A DNA stretch of 64,000 nucleotides from Brevibacterium sp. CS2 (GCF_005280295.1 NZ_CP040020.1:2356001-2420000), one strand, 5' to 3'. Shown: positions 43,699-53,946, counted from the stretch's first letter. A program made the numbers and translations. The notes: generated by a model not told the origin, from the sequence alone.

Positions 43699-45090
43699 TC
43701 AGTTGTGGAAGTGAAGAGGTTTGCCGGCGAGCGCCAGGTGCGCTTCGCCGATCGCTTCGTTCTGCGTGGGGTGCGCGTGGATGAGTTGGGCGACCTCTTC
43801 GGGGAACGCCTCCCAGTTGACGATGAGCTGCGCCTCGCCGGCCTGCTCGCTCAGGCGCGCGCCGATGCCGTGGATGCCGAGCACCGGGCCGTCCTTCTCG
43901 CGCACGACCTTGATGAACCCGTTGGTCTTGAGGATCGCCGACTTGGCGTTGCCACCGAGCGGGTACTCGACCTTCTCGATGCTGTCCTCGCCGTACTCCT
44001 CGGCGGCCTTCTTCTCGGTCAGGCCGACGGAGAAGATCTCCGGCTCGCTGTAGGTCACCCGCGGGATCCCGGACTCGATGATCGGGGCCGGGGACAGCCC
44101 GGCGATCTCCTCGGCGACGAAGATGCCCTGCGCGAAAGAGCGGTGGGCCAGCTGCAACCCGGGCACGATGTCGCCCACGGCGTAGATGTTCCCGACCCCG
44201 GTGCGCTGGCGCTCATCGACGATGACGAATCCGCGATCGAGCGTGATGCCCTGGTCCTCGAAACCGAATCCCTCGGTCACCGGACCGCGGCCGACGGCGA
44301 CGAGGAGCACCTGGGCGTCGATGACGGAGCCGTCCTCGAGCTTCACGTGGACCCCGGAGTCGTCCTGCTCGACGCTGTCGAACTTCACGCCCACCTGGAA
44401 GCCGATCTTGCGCTTCTTGAACGCCTTCTCCAGGGCCTTGGAGATCGACTCGTCCTCGTTCGCGACGAGGTGGGGCAGGCCTTCGACGATGGTCACCTGC
44501 GAGCCGAACGAGGCCCAGACGCTGGCGAACTCGACGCCGATCACGCCGCCGCCGAGCACGACGGCCGATTCCGGCACCTCGTCGTACGTCAGCGCCTGCT
44601 CGCTCGTCATCACGCGATCACGGATGTCGATGCCGATGGTCTTCGAGGTCGACCCGGTGGCGAGCACCATGTGGGTGCCGGTGACCTCCATGGTCCCCTC
44701 GTCGTTGGTGACCTCGACGGTGTCCTCGGAGACGAGCTTGCCCTCGCCGGCGATGTAGTCGATGCCGCGGGCCTTGACGAGGCCCTGCAGGCCCTTGTAG
44801 TTCCGGTCGATGATGCCCTGCTTGAAGTCGAGGACCTTGGGCATGTCGATACCCTGGAACTCGACCTCGATGCCGAAGCCGCCGGCCTCGCGCGCGGAGT
44901 CGGCGACCTCGGCCGCGTGGAGGAGGGCCTTCGTGGGGACGCAGCCCCGGTGCAGGCACGTGCCGCCGAGCTTGTCGCGCTCGATGAGCGCGACCTTCAT
45001 GTCGAGTTGGGCGGCGCGCAGGGCGGCGGCGTATCCTCCGGTGCCACCGCCGAGGACGACGAGATCGTACGTGTTGTCCGGATCGCTCAC
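43699..45090 (-). CDS. lpdA: Dihydrolipoyl dehydrogenase (E3)
   Basis: 463 residues. FAD motif LVVLGGGTGGYAAALRAAQL, redox disulfide GGTCLHRGCVPTKA, NAD motif VVLGGGVIGVEFASVWASFG, and the C-terminal His-Glu pair in HAHPTQNEAIGEAH. It reoxidises the lipoyl groups of the E2 encoded immediately downstream. A tandem 12-bp repeat lies about 50 bp upstream of the start. Confidence 0.95.
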   Translation of the reverse strand: MSDPDNTYDLVVLGGGTGGYAAALRAAQLDMKVALIERDKLGGTCLHRGCVPTKALLHAAEVADSAREAGGFGIEVEFQGIDMPKVLDFKQGIIDRNYKGLQGLVKARGIDYIAGEGKLVSEDTVEVTNDEGTMEVTGTHMVLATGSTSKTIGIDIRDRVMTSEQALTYDEVPESAVVLGGGVIGVEFASVWASFGSQVTIVEGLPHLVANEDESISKALEKAFKKRKIGFQVGVKFDSVEQDDSGVHVKLEDGSVIDAQVLLVAVGRGPVTEGFGFEDQGITLDRGFVIVDERQRTGVGNIYAVGDIVPGLQLAHRSFAQGIFVAEEIAGLSPAPIIESGIPRVTYSEPEIFSVGLTEKKAAEEYGEDSIEKVEYPLGGNAKSAILKTNGFIKVVREKDGPVLGIHGIGARLSEQAGEAQLIVNWEAFPEEVAQLIHAHPTQNEAIGEAHLALAGKPLHFHN

Positions 45091-45138
45091 GGATCGCTCC
45101 TCGCAGTACTGAAGGGGTGTGCCGAGGGTGACGGCACG

Positions 45139-45162
45139 TTTCCACTCATCTTTCCACTAATC
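45139..45162. promoter_or_regulatory. Tandem 12-mer upstream of lpdA-sucB
   Basis: TTTCCACTCATC (45139-45150) is followed immediately by TTTCCACTAATC (45151-45162), 11 of 12 identical. GGAAA a few bases later adds a partial inverted half. It lies 49 bp upstream of the lpdA start and is AT-rich relative to its surroundings. The binding factor is unknown. Confidence 0.4.
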
Positions 45163-45284
45163 GACGGAAATGTCGTGATGAGAGGTGCCGGAATTGCTGT
45201 AAGCCGCCTCACGCCCGAAGCCCGGAGGCCCGCCCGCCAGAGGGCGAGCCGGACTCGGGTGCACGCGCGGGGCCGGGCCGGTGC

Positions 45285-46799
45285 TCAGCGTCCGGAGAGC
45301 TGCGCGGCGACCTCGATGAGGGTGCGGACCGGGACCCCGGTGCCGCCTGCCGGGGTGTAGCCCCACGGGGATTCCGTGTTGTAAGACGGTCCGGCGATGT
45401 CGAGGTGCGCCCACTGCACACCGGGGGCGACGAACTCCGCGAGGAAGATGCCGGCGGCGAGCATGCCGCCGTGGCGCTTGCCGGAGTTCTTGAGATCGGC
45501 GACCGTGGAATCGAACTGGCGGCGGATCTCCTCGGGGAAGGGCATCGGCCACATCTGCTCCCCGGTCGCGCCGGCGGCGAGCACCACCCGGTTGCGCGCG
45601 CCGTTGGTGCCCATGACGCCGGACACCCGGGTGCCGAGAGCGACGATCTGCGCGCCGGTGAGCGTGGCGATGTCGATGACGAGGTCGGGATCCTCCTCCT
45701 GGGCGGCGACGAGTGCATCGGCGAGGACGAGGCGCCCCTCGGCGTCGGTGTTCGTCACCTCCACGGTCTTCCCGCCGTAGATCCGGATCACGTCACTGGG
45801 GCGCTGGGCCTCACCGCTGGGCATGTTCTCGGCGAGCGCGAGCCAGGCGGTGGCGCGCACCGGCAGGCCGAGGTCCGCGATCGCGAACAGCGCCTGGGCC
45901 GCGGCCGCGGCACCGGCCATGTCGGACTTCATGTCCTCCATCGAGGCCGCCGGCTTGAGCGACAGCCCGCCGGAGTCGAAGGTGATGCCTTTGCCGACGA
46001 GAGCCAGATGACGGGCGGCCTTGCGGGGGCTGTACTCGAGCTTGACGAGGCGGGGGCCGCGCGGCGAGCCCTGGCCCACGCCGGTGAGCCCGCCGTAGCC
46101 CTGCGCGGCGAGCTGCGCGGGGTCGAGCACGGTGACCTTGACCTTGCGTCCCTTCGCCTGCGCGGTGACGGTGTCCGCGAAGGTCTCCGGATAGAGGTCG
46201 AGCGGGGGCTGGTTGACGAGATCGCGGGCCCGGTTCGTCGCGGCGACCACCGCAGCGGCCCGGGTTACGCCGTGCGAGCCGTCCTTGTCGGTCGTGAGCA
46301 CGGAGATCGCCGTCGGGCGGCGCTTGGCCTCCGGAGTGCTGCGGTACTCGGTGTACTGGTAGGCGCCGAGCCCGGCACCGGTGGCGATCGCCTCGGCGGC
46401 GGAAGCGGTGTCCGCGGGCAGGGCGAGGGCGACGGACTCGCCCTTCGACAGCGCCCGCACCGCGGTGCCGGCCGCCCGGCGGAGGACTTCATGCGCCTCG
46501 TCGGCGCCTGCCTCGCCGACGATGTCGAGCTCATCGAACTCACCGAGGCCGACGAGCAGCACGGAGCGGGCGGCGACGCCCTTGGGGGCCGGGATGCGCG
46601 CGTGCGAGTCGACCGCGCCGGAGAAGCCGACCGCGGCGGCCGCCGCGCCGAGCTCCGACTGCGCACCCTTGGGCAGATCGATGCCGGCCGGGAGGGCGGC
46701 GGTGCCGTCCTGGGACCGCATGCCGAGGACGAGCACGTCCGCCCGGGCCTTCGCCGGGGCGGTGCCGTCAGCGGTGATGTCGATCGTGGGGGAGGTCAT
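45285..46799 (-). CDS. pepA: Leucyl aminopeptidase (M17)
   Basis: 504 residues from ATG 46799, preceded by AAAGGACCTCC. The C-terminal catalytic domain has KGITFDSGGLSLKPA, with the metal-binding Lys and Asp, and the signature NTDAEGRLVLADAL. The N-terminal macro-like domain is typical. It is a hexameric di-metal peptidase. Upstream of lpdA on the same strand, separated by 194 bp. Confidence 0.93.
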   Translation of the reverse strand: MTSPTIDITADGTAPAKARADVLVLGMRSQDGTAALPAGIDLPKGAQSELGAAAAAVGFSGAVDSHARIPAPKGVAARSVLLVGLGEFDELDIVGEAGADEAHEVLRRAAGTAVRALSKGESVALALPADTASAAEAIATGAGLGAYQYTEYRSTPEAKRRPTAISVLTTDKDGSHGVTRAAAVVAATNRARDLVNQPPLDLYPETFADTVTAQAKGRKVKVTVLDPAQLAAQGYGGLTGVGQGSPRGPRLVKLEYSPRKAARHLALVGKGITFDSGGLSLKPAASMEDMKSDMAGAAAAAQALFAIADLGLPVRATAWLALAENMPSGEAQRPSDVIRIYGGKTVEVTNTDAEGRLVLADALVAAQEEDPDLVIDIATLTGAQIVALGTRVSGVMGTNGARNRVVLAAGATGEQMWPMPFPEEIRRQFDSTVADLKNSGKRHGGMLAAGIFLAEFVAPGVQWAHLDIAGPSYNTESPWGYTPAGGTGVPVRTLIEVAAQLSGR

Positions 46800-46920
46800 G
46801 GAGGTCCTTTCGTCGGGGCTGCTGTCCTGCTCACCGATCGTAGTCCGTCGTCCTGGCATCGCGGTGAGCGCCGGGGCGCGAGGCGCGCCGGGCCCGGTCG
46901 CCCGCCGTTAGGATGGAGGC

Positions 46921-48009
46921 GTGTACCGATTGATACTGCGCACCGTGTTCGTGCCGATGGACGCCGAGCGCGCTCATCGGATCAGCTTCGGCGGCCTGCG
47001 GGCGCTCGACCGGGTCCCCGGTGTGCGCGCCGCACTCGGCGCCCTGTTCAGCGCCGGCACCGGCGATCCCGCCGAGGTGCTGGGCCTGCCCTTCCCCAAT
47101 CGGGTCGGGCTGGCGGCCGGGTTCGACAAGAACGCCGCCGGCGTCCGTGCGCTCGCACTGCTGGGCTTCGGGCACATCGAGGTCGGGACGATCACCGCGC
47201 ACAGCCAGCCGGGTAACGCGCGACCCCGTCTGTTCCGGCTCCTCGACCACGACGCGATCCTCAATCGGATGGGTTTCAACAACGACGGTGCGCGCGCCGC
47301 GTCCTTCAACCTCCGCACCGCCCGCACCCGGGTCGCGCGGATGCCCCTGGGAAGGCAGCCGATCATCGGCGTCAACCTCGGCAAGACCAAGGTCGTCGAC
47401 GCCGTGCGGGCGGCCGAGGACTACCGCGAGTCCGCGCGCATCCTCGCCCCGTTCGCGGACTACCTGGTCATCAATGTGAGCTCGCCGAACACACCGGGGC
47501 TGCGCGACCTCCAGTCCACCGCCGCCCTCGAGCCGATCATCCGTGCCGTCCAGGAGGCCGCCGCGTCCGCCGTGCCGGCGCCCCGTTCGCGCCTGGGCCA
47601 CGTGCCGCTGCTCGTCAAGATCGCTCCCGATCTCGCCGACGCCGATGTCATCGCGGTGGCCGAGCTCGCCCTGCGCACCGGGGTGGACGGGCTCATCACG
47701 ACGAACACGACGATCGACCGGACGGTGCTCGACGGGTCGGACCGGAGATTCGCCCTCGCCGAGGCCGGCGGGATCTCGGGCCGGCCGCTCGCCGGCAGGG
47801 CCTTCGACGTGCTCCGTCTCGTCAAGGCGCACGTCGGCGACCGGCTCGCGGTGATCTCCGTGGGCGGGGTGTCCGACGCCCGCGATGTGCGGGCGCGGCT
47901 CGCCGCCGGCGCCGACCTCGTGCAGGTGTACTCGGGGATGATCTACGGCGGGCCGTTCTGGCCCGGCCGCCTGCTGCGCGCGATCAGGCGGGGAACTCGC
48001 CGCGCTTGA
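46921..48009 (+). CDS. pyrD: Dihydroorotate dehydrogenase, quinone-dependent (class 2)
   Basis: 362 residues from GTG 46921. It has the membrane-associated N-terminal helix (LILRTVFVPMDAERAHRIS), GLAAGFDKNAAGVRAL, the catalytic Ser region NVSSPNTPGLRDLQ, FMN-phosphate motifs (ISVGGVSDARDVRARLAAGA) and YSGMIYGGP. It links pyrimidine synthesis to the quinone pool. Its end overlaps the convergent DUF3043 gene by 26 bp. Confidence 0.94.
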   Translation: MYRLILRTVFVPMDAERAHRISFGGLRALDRVPGVRAALGALFSAGTGDPAEVLGLPFPNRVGLAAGFDKNAAGVRALALLGFGHIEVGTITAHSQPGNARPRLFRLLDHDAILNRMGFNNDGARAASFNLRTARTRVARMPLGRQPIIGVNLGKTKVVDAVRAAEDYRESARILAPFADYLVINVSSPNTPGLRDLQSTAALEPIIRAVQEAAASAVPAPRSRLGHVPLLVKIAPDLADADVIAVAELALRTGVDGLITTNTTIDRTVLDGSDRRFALAEAGGISGRPLAGRAFDVLRLVKAHVGDRLAVISVGGVSDARDVRARLAAGADLVQVYSGMIYGGPFWPGRLLRAIRRGTRRA

Positions 48010-48643
48010 CCTGCGGCTTCGGGATGCGCAGCGGGCGCATCTGGATCGAGCGCATGACGAGGTAGAACGTCAGGCCCTTCTCGAGCCGGTCGCGGCCGCC
48101 GAACTTGTCGGCCATCCGGGCCTTGACGCGGTAGTTGAGGACCACGCTGTCGAGGATGACGAGCGCGAGGATGCCGTAGACGATGATGTTCGCGATGACT
48201 TGGAAGTCCGGGCCGCCGAACATGCCGACGACGAGCACGATGAGCGCGAGCGGGATGAAGAACTCGCTGATCGACCAGCGCGCGTCGACGAAATCGCGGA
48301 CGTAGCGGCGCTGCGGTCCGCGGTCACGCGCGGTGAGGTACTTCTCGTCCCCCTGCATGACGCCGATCCGCGCCTGGTCGCGCTGCTTGCGCATCTCGTC
48401 GCGGGCGCGCCGGTTGGCCACCTTGCGGTCCTGCGGCACGAGCGGCTGCTTGCGGGCGGCCTGCTGCGCGCTCCGCTTGGGGGTCGGACGGTTCTTCTTC
48501 GCCTCTGCCGGATTCACCGCCGCGGGTGCCTCGGGGTGCCCGGGTGCAGGCGAGCCGGCCCCGCCGTCGGGCGTCGTCGCAGGGTCGGCGGCGGAGGAGC
48601 CGCTCGCACTCGGGGTCTCGGGGTTCTTGTTCCGTCCAAACAC
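47984..48643 (-). CDS. DUF3043 membrane protein
   Basis: 219 residues from a GTG at 48643 (MFGRNKNPE). A disordered Pro/Ala N-terminus is followed by a basic stretch (KKNRPTPKRSAQQAARKQPL), the conserved RGPQRRYVRDFVDARWSISEFF, and two membrane helices (IPLALIVLVVGMFG, VIANIIVYGILALVILDSVV). Actinobacteria-specific family of unknown function. It is divergent from the M20 peptidase gene. Confidence 0.85.
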   Translation of the reverse strand: MFGRNKNPETPSASGSSAADPATTPDGGAGSPAPGHPEAPAAVNPAEAKKNRPTPKRSAQQAARKQPLVPQDRKVANRRARDEMRKQRDQARIGVMQGDEKYLTARDRGPQRRYVRDFVDARWSISEFFIPLALIVLVVGMFGGPDFQVIANIIVYGILALVILDSVVLNYRVKARMADKFGGRDRLEKGLTFYLVMRSIQMRPLRIPKPQVKRGEFPA

Positions 48644-48664
48644 GCATTCAATAGTATCGGACGC

Positions 48665-50068
48665 ATGACCGATTCGAATCCAGCATCCACCGCACCCCTC
48701 ACCGCCGCCGCCCTCCGCACCGAGCTCGAGGCGATCATGCCCCGCGTGCTCGACTCGCTCGGCTCGCTCGTCGCGATCCCGTCGATCGCCTGGCCGACGC
48801 TGGACCCCGCTCCGGTTCGCGCCAGTGCCGAGGCGGTGGCCGATCTCGCGCGGGCCGCCGGGTTCGACCGCGTCGACATCCTCACCGCGCATACCCCCGA
48901 CGGCACCCCGGGCTACCCTGCGGTCGTCGCCTCGATCCCGGCGCCCCCCGGTCGGCCCACGGTCGTGCTCTACGCCCACCACGACGTCCAGCCCACCGGT
49001 GACGAATCGCTGTGGGACACCCCGCCATTCACCGCGACCCGGGTGGGGGACCGGCTGTTCGGCCGGGGCGCCGCCGACGACAAGGCCGGGATCATGGTCC
49101 ACCTCACCGCGCTCGAACTCCTGGGCGAGCGGCTCGGGGTGGGCGTGACGCTGTTCGTCGAGGGCGAGGAGGAGGCCGGCTCGCCGAGCTTCCGGGATTT
49201 CCTCGAGCGCTACCGGGAACGGCTCACCGGGGACGTCATCGTCGTCGCCGACTCCGGAAACTGGGCGGCCGGCGTCCCCGCGCTGACCTCGAGCCTGCGG
49301 GGGATGGCCGCACTCGAGTTCACCGTGCGCACCCTGGATCACGCCGTCCACTCCGGGATGTACGGCGGCCTCGTGCCGGATGCGATGCTCGCCATGACCC
49401 GGCTGCTCGCCACGCTCCACGACGACGCCGGAGCGGTCGCAGTGCCCGGCCTCGTGCGGCGGGAGACCGCCGACGTCGAGTATGAGGAGGGGGAGCTGCG
49501 CCGCGATTCGGGGGTGCTGCCGGACATTGCGCTCATCGGCTCCGGCTCGCTGGCCTCCCGCCTGTGGGCGCAGCCGTCGATCACCGTGATCGGTCTCGAC
49601 AACCCGCACGTCGACGACTCCTCGAACACCCTGCAGGCCTCGCTCCGGGCCAAGCTCTCGATCCGGCTCGCGCCGGGCGACTCGCCGGAATCGGCACTCG
49701 CCGCGGTCAAGCAGCACCTGGCCGAGGCGGTCCCGTTCGGCGCGCAGATCGAGTTCGGCCCCGAGGAGAGCGGCAGCCCGTGGCAGGCCGATGCGGACGA
49801 CCCGGTCACCGCGCTCGCCCAGCAGGCGCTCAGCAATGGCTTCGGTGTCGAGTGCGTGCGCATGGGGCTCGGGGGCTCGATCCCCTTCATCGCCGATCTC
49901 ACCGCGGTGTTCCCGGCGGCCTCGATCCTCGTCACCGGGGTGGAGGATCCCGACGCCCGGGCGCACAGCGCGAACGAATCGCTCTATCTGCCCGACTTCG
50001 CCTCCGCGATCGTGTCCGAGGCGCTGCTGCTCGACCGCCTCGCACACGGCGCGGAGTCGGCGGAATAA
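48665..50068 (+). CDS. M20-family metallopeptidase (dipeptidase)
   Basis: 467 residues. The metal-site motif is VVLYAHHDVQPTGD with His and Asp, followed by GRGAADDKAGIMVHL with the bridging Asp and by VEGEEEAGSPSF with the catalytic Glu. The dimerisation domain spans about 200-350. The terminal His ligand lies in ARAHSANESLYL. A cytosolic dipeptidase is likely. The precise substrate is not readable. Confidence 0.9.
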   Translation: MTDSNPASTAPLTAAALRTELEAIMPRVLDSLGSLVAIPSIAWPTLDPAPVRASAEAVADLARAAGFDRVDILTAHTPDGTPGYPAVVASIPAPPGRPTVVLYAHHDVQPTGDESLWDTPPFTATRVGDRLFGRGAADDKAGIMVHLTALELLGERLGVGVTLFVEGEEEAGSPSFRDFLERYRERLTGDVIVVADSGNWAAGVPALTSSLRGMAALEFTVRTLDHAVHSGMYGGLVPDAMLAMTRLLATLHDDAGAVAVPGLVRRETADVEYEEGELRRDSGVLPDIALIGSGSLASRLWAQPSITVIGLDNPHVDDSSNTLQASLRAKLSIRLAPGDSPESALAAVKQHLAEAVPFGAQIEFGPEESGSPWQADADDPVTALAQQALSNGFGVECVRMGLGGSIPFIADLTAVFPAASILVTGVEDPDARAHSANESLYLPDFASAIVSEALLLDRLAHGAESAE

Positions 50069-50135
50069 TGCACCCGGGACGGGCGTTCGTTCATGTAGCC
50101 TGTGTCCGAACCACATGTCTGCGAAGGAGTCCCCG

Positions 50136-50486
50136 ATGACAGTCACGAACGAAGCCCCGGTGCACGAGATCGATCTCTCCACCGCGGCCGCGGACAAGGT
50201 CCGCAGCCTCCTCCAGCAGGAGGGCCGGGACGATCTCCGGCTCCGGGTGGCGGTGCAGCCGGGCGGCTGCTCGGGCCTGATCTACCAGCTCTACTTCGAC
50301 GAGCGGTTCCTCGACGGCGATGCCGTGCGGAACTTCGGCGGCGTCGAAGTCATCGTCGACCGGATGAGCGTGCCGTATCTGAACGGCTCGACCATCGACT
50401 TCTCGGACACCATCGAGAAGCAGGGCTTCACGATCGACAACCCGAATGCGGGCGGTTCGTGCGCCTGCGGTGACTCCTTCCACTGA
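50136..50486 (+). CDS. erpA: Iron-sulfur cluster insertion protein (HesB/IscA family)
   Basis: 116 residues. The family Cys triad is present: PGGCSGLIYQL and the C-terminal GGSCACGDSF. ErpA-like carriers deliver Fe-S clusters to targets such as the Rieske protein, and the bcc complex is encoded a few kilobases away. The ATG at 50136 with GCGAAGGAG upstream was preferred over 50115. Confidence 0.92.
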   Translation: MTVTNEAPVHEIDLSTAAADKVRSLLQQEGRDDLRLRVAVQPGGCSGLIYQLYFDERFLDGDAVRNFGGVEVIVDRMSVPYLNGSTIDFSDTIEKQGFTIDNPNAGGSCACGDSFH

Positions 50487-51180
50487 GGCCGCGGCGGCGG
50501 ATCCCGATCCGCACCGCGAACCGCCTCCGCCGGAGTCCGGAGACGACATGGACCTGGGTGATCTGCGCGCCGTCGGCGAGCTGCGCAGCATCACCCAGGT
50601 CCTCTCTGCGTATCGAGCCGGACTGTTCCCCATGGGGCTGGGGGAGGGCGGCTCCGGGCCGATCGGCTGGTGGGCACCGCGCCGCCGTGGCGTGCTGCGG
50701 CCCGGTGAGCTGCACGTCTCCACCAGCCTGCGGCGGTCCATGCGAAGGTTCTCCGTGACGGTCGACACGGATTTCGCCGCGGTCGTACGGGCGTGCGCCG
50801 ACCCGGCCCGGCCCGGGGCCTGGATCACCGAGGAGTTCATCGAGCTCTACCTCGTGCTCCACCGGGCGGGGTATGCGCATTCGGTCGAGGTCCGGGCCGA
50901 CGAAGAGCTCGTCGGCGGCCTCTACGGGGTCGCACTCGGGGGAGTGTTCGCCGGGGAATCGATGTTCCACACCCGCACCGACGCCTCGAAGGCGGCACTC
51001 GCGCACCTCGTCGGGATCCTCGACGGCGCAGACGATCCCGCCCCCTGGCTCATCGACACGCAATGGCGGACTCCGCACCTCGCGCGCCTCGGCGTGTCGG
51101 AGATCAGCGCCTTCGAGTACCTGTCCGCCCTGCGAAGCGCGCTCGAGCGGAATCATTCGCAGGCTTTTCTCACCGATTGA
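50470..51180 (+). CDS. aat: Leucyl/phenylalanyl-tRNA-protein transferase
   Basis: About 236 residues from GTG 50470, overlapping the end of erpA. An ATG at 50548 would also leave the core intact. Motifs are VLSAYRAGLFPMG (normally GIFPW), WWAPRRRGVL, GAWITEEFIELYLVLHRAGYAHSVE and GGVFAGESMFH, with the C-terminal WLIDTQ. It transfers Leu or Phe to N-terminal Arg/Lys for the N-degron pathway. The Met in place of Trp after GLFP is a small deviation. Confidence 0.87.
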   Translation: MTPSTEAAAADPDPHREPPPPESGDDMDLGDLRAVGELRSITQVLSAYRAGLFPMGLGEGGSGPIGWWAPRRRGVLRPGELHVSTSLRRSMRRFSVTVDTDFAAVVRACADPARPGAWITEEFIELYLVLHRAGYAHSVEVRADEELVGGLYGVALGGVFAGESMFHTRTDASKAALAHLVGILDGADDPAPWLIDTQWRTPHLARLGVSEISAFEYLSALRSALERNHSQAFLTD

Positions 51181-51193
51181 GCAGTTGAGTGTG

Positions 51194-51214
51194 ATTTTCT
51201 ACCGTGCGTAGCGG
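51194..51214 (+). promoter_or_regulatory. ATTTTCTAC-N5-GTAGCGG motif upstream of ctaC
   Basis: The palindromic core CTAC-N5-GTAG is embedded in ATTTTCTAC...GTAGCGG. The same 16 fixed bases with the same spacer length occur at 59588-59608, upstream of ctaE-qcrCAB. It lies 133 bp upstream of the ctaC start, next to a TAAGGT element that could serve as -10. Confidence 0.6.
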
Positions 51215-51346
51215 TAAGGTATGTGGAGACAGAATCAGAATTCGGTGATCCGCCCCGCCGGCGGCGGCCAGCACGGCGCGCAGGAGTGCGCGCGGGCGGG
51301 CCCACCAGGGCGGACGGTCATCGACGGAAGTTGTGAAAGGCTGCAC

Positions 51347-52243
51347 GTGGATTCTCCGAATCAGCCAGTGCGCGGCAAGCGACGGATCTGGCCCAGACGG
51401 CTCGTGGCCGTCGGCGCAGTTGCCATGACAGCCCTCCTCGCCGGGTGCTCCCGCGAGGTCTGGGAGGTCGGGTTCTTCCCGGTGGAGTCCAAGGGAGCGA
51501 CCTCCCACACGGACGCCTACACCGCGCTGTGGAACGGCGGCTGGATCGCCGCCCTGCTCGTCGGCCTCGTCACCTGGGGACTCATCCTCTGGTGCGTCAT
51601 CGCCTTCCGGCGCAAGAAGTCGGACCGGGGCCTGCCAGTGCAGCTGGCCTACAACATGCCGATCGAGATCCTCTACACGGTCATCCCGATCATCCTCGTC
51701 GTGGGCTTCTTCTTCCACAACGTCAGCGCCCTCGAGAAGACCATCGACGACGAGACGCCGGGAGAGCAGGTCATCGAGGTCGTCGGCAAGCAGTGGGCCT
51801 GGGACTTCAACTATGTGACCGAGGACGTCCACTACGCCGGCGTCCAGGTCAACCTCGACGGCACCGAGCAGCCGGGCTACGACGCACCGACGCTCTACCT
51901 GCCGGCCGACACCGACATCGAACTCGTCATGCGCTCGCGCGACGTCATCCACTCCTTCTGGGTCCCCGCCTTCCTCGAGAAGCGCGACATGATCCCGGGA
52001 CGCGAGTCGTCGATCCACCTTCGTCCCCTCAAGGAGGGCACCTACGTGGGCAAGTGCGCCGAGCTCTGCGGTGAGTTCCACGCAGAGATGCTCTTCAACG
52101 TCGAGGTCGTTCCGGAGAACGAGTTCATCGAATACACGGACAGCCTGCGCGAGCAGGGCAACACCGGCATCCTCGGCCCGGATTACGACCGCACCGAGTG
52201 GTACCAGAATCCCTATGAGCAGGAAGAGGGGGCTGAACAATGA
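51347..52243 (+). CDS. ctaC: Cytochrome c oxidase subunit II
   Basis: 298 residues from GTG 51347 with GAAAGG upstream. It has a lipoprotein signal ([10 protein letters not shown]) and two membrane helices (about 60-80 and 105-125). The cupredoxin domain carries the CuA ligands in [14 protein letters not shown] and [19 protein letters not shown] is the aromatic electron-entry motif. Part of the actinobacterial aa3 oxidase; it overlaps ctaD by 4 bp. Confidence 0.95.
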   Translation: MDSPNQPVRGKRRIWPRRLVAVGAVAMTALLAGCSREVWEVGFFPVESKGATSHTDAYTALWNGGWIAALLVGLVTWGLILWCVIAFRRKKSDRGLPVQLAYNMPIEILYTVIPIILVVGFFFHNVSALEKTIDDETPGEQVIEVVGKQWAWDFNYVTEDVHYAGVQVNLDGTEQPGYDAPTLYLPADTDIELVMRSRDVIHSFWVPAFLEKRDMIPGRESSIHLRPLKEGTYVGKCAELCGEFHAEMLFNVEVVPENEFIEYTDSLREQGNTGILGPDYDRTEWYQNPYEQEEGAEQ

Positions 52244-53946
52244 CAGCCGTCGCTGAGAACCGGTCCACGACCGCGGTGACCCGGGATCCGCTCCCCAGGA
52301 GCAAGGGTCGGATCGTCGTCGACTGGATCACCTCCACCGACCACAAGACCATCGGGTACATGTACCTGATCGCCTCCTTCATCTTCTTCTGCATCGGCGG
52401 CGTCATGGCGCTGCTCATCCGGCTCGAGCTGTTCGAGCCCGGGATGCAGATCATCGAGACGAAGGAGCAGTACAACCAGCTGTTCACCATGCACGGCACG
52501 ATCATGCTGCTGATGTTCGCGACCCCGCTGTTCTCCGGGTTCGCCAATGTCATCATGCCGCTGCAGATCGGCGCGCCGGACGTCGCGTTCCCGCGTCTCA
52601 ACGCCTTCGCGTTCTGGCTCTTCCTGTTCGGCAGCCTCATCGCGCTCGCCGGCTTCCTCACCCCGCAGGGTTCTGCCTCGTTCGGCTGGACCGCCTACGC
52701 CCCGCTGTCGAACACGACCTTCACTCCGGGGGTCGGCGGACACCTGTGGGTCATGGGCCTGGCGTTCCAGGGCTTCGGCACGATCCTCGGCTCGGTGAAC
52801 TTCATCACCACGATCATCACCATGCGTGCGCCGGGCATGACGATGTTCCGGATGCCGATCTTCACCTGGAACGTCCTCATCACCGGCATCCTCGTGATGA
52901 TGGCCTTCCCGCCGCTGGCCGCCGCGCTGCTCGCGCTCGGTGCGGACCGCATCCTCGGTGCCCACGTGTTCAGCCCGGAGAACGGTGGGCCGATCCTCTG
53001 GCAGCACCTGTTCTGGTTCTTCGGCCACCCCGAGGTGTACGTCATCGCACTGCCGTTCTTCGGCATCGTGTCGGAGATCTTCCCGGCCTTCAGCCGCAAG
53101 CCGATCTTCGGATACAAGGGCCTCGTCTACGCGACGATCGCGATCGCCGCGCTGTCCGTCACCGTGTGGGCCCACCACATGTACGTCACCGGTGCGGTCC
53201 TCCTCCCGTTCTTCGCGTTCATGACGATGCTCATCGCGGTGCCGACGGGTGTGAAGATCTACAACTGGATCGGCACGATGTGGCGCGGTTCCCTGACCTT
53301 CGAGACTCCGATGCTCTGGTCCCTCGGGTTCCTCGTGTCGTTCGTGTTCGGCGGGCTGACCGGGGTCATCCTCGCCAGCCCGGTCCTCGATCAGCAGGTG
53401 TCCGATTCGTACTTCGTCGTCGCCCACTTCCACTACGTCATCTTCGGCACGGTCGTGTTCGCGATGTTCGCCGGGTTCTACTTCTGGTGGCCGAAGTGGA
53501 CGGGGCGGATGCTCAACGAGTCGCTCGGCAAGATCCACTTCTGGCTGCTGTTCATCGGCTTCCACATGACGTTCCTCATCCAGCACTGGATGGGTGCCGA
53601 TGGCATGCCGCGCCGGTACGCGGATTTCCTGCCGCAGGACGGCTGGACGTGGATGAACCAGATCTCCACCGTGGGTTCGCTGATCCTGGGTCTGTCGATG
53701 ATCCCGTTCTTCTGGAACGTCTGGGTCACCGCCCGCAGGGCACCGAAGGTCACGGTGAACGACCCGTGGGGCTACGGCTCCTCCCTCGAGTGGGCGACCT
53801 CGTGCCCGCCGCCGCGCCACAACTTCACCTCGCTGCCCCGGATCCGCTCCGAGCGCCCTGCGTTCGACGCGAACCACCCGGAGCTGCTCGAGCTGGCCGG
53901 CTACGATCGTGACGCGTACGCAGTGGTGGAGAGGACGAAGAAGTGA
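52240..53946 (+). CDS. ctaD: Cytochrome c oxidase subunit I
   Basis: 568 residues with 12 membrane helices. Heme a ligand His lies in [12 protein letters not shown]. The CuB ligands and crosslinked Tyr lie in [12 protein letters not shown], and further CuB His in [10 protein letters not shown]. The heme a3/heme a His pair lies in [12 protein letters not shown]- and K-channel regions are present. It is the catalytic subunit reducing oxygen to water. It overlaps both neighbours by 4 bp. Confidence 0.97.
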   Translation: MTAVAENRSTTAVTRDPLPRSKGRIVVDWITSTDHKTIGYMYLIASFIFFCIGGVMALLIRLELFEPGMQIIETKEQYNQLFTMHGTIMLLMFATPLFSGFANVIMPLQIGAPDVAFPRLNAFAFWLFLFGSLIALAGFLTPQGSASFGWTAYAPLSNTTFTPGVGGHLWVMGLAFQGFGTILGSVNFITTIITMRAPGMTMFRMPIFTWNVLITGILVMMAFPPLAAALLALGADRILGAHVFSPENGGPILWQHLFWFFGHPEVYVIALPFFGIVSEIFPAFSRKPIFGYKGLVYATIAIAALSVTVWAHHMYVTGAVLLPFFAFMTMLIAVPTGVKIYNWIGTMWRGSLTFETPMLWSLGFLVSFVFGGLTGVILASPVLDQQVSDSYFVVAHFHYVIFGTVVFAMFAGFYFWWPKWTGRMLNESLGKIHFWLLFIGFHMTFLIQHWMGADGMPRRYADFLPQDGWTWMNQISTVGSLILGLSMIPFFWNVWVTARRAPKVTVNDPWGYGSSLEWATSCPPPRHNFTSLPRIRSERPAFDANHPELLELAGYDRDAYAVVERTKK

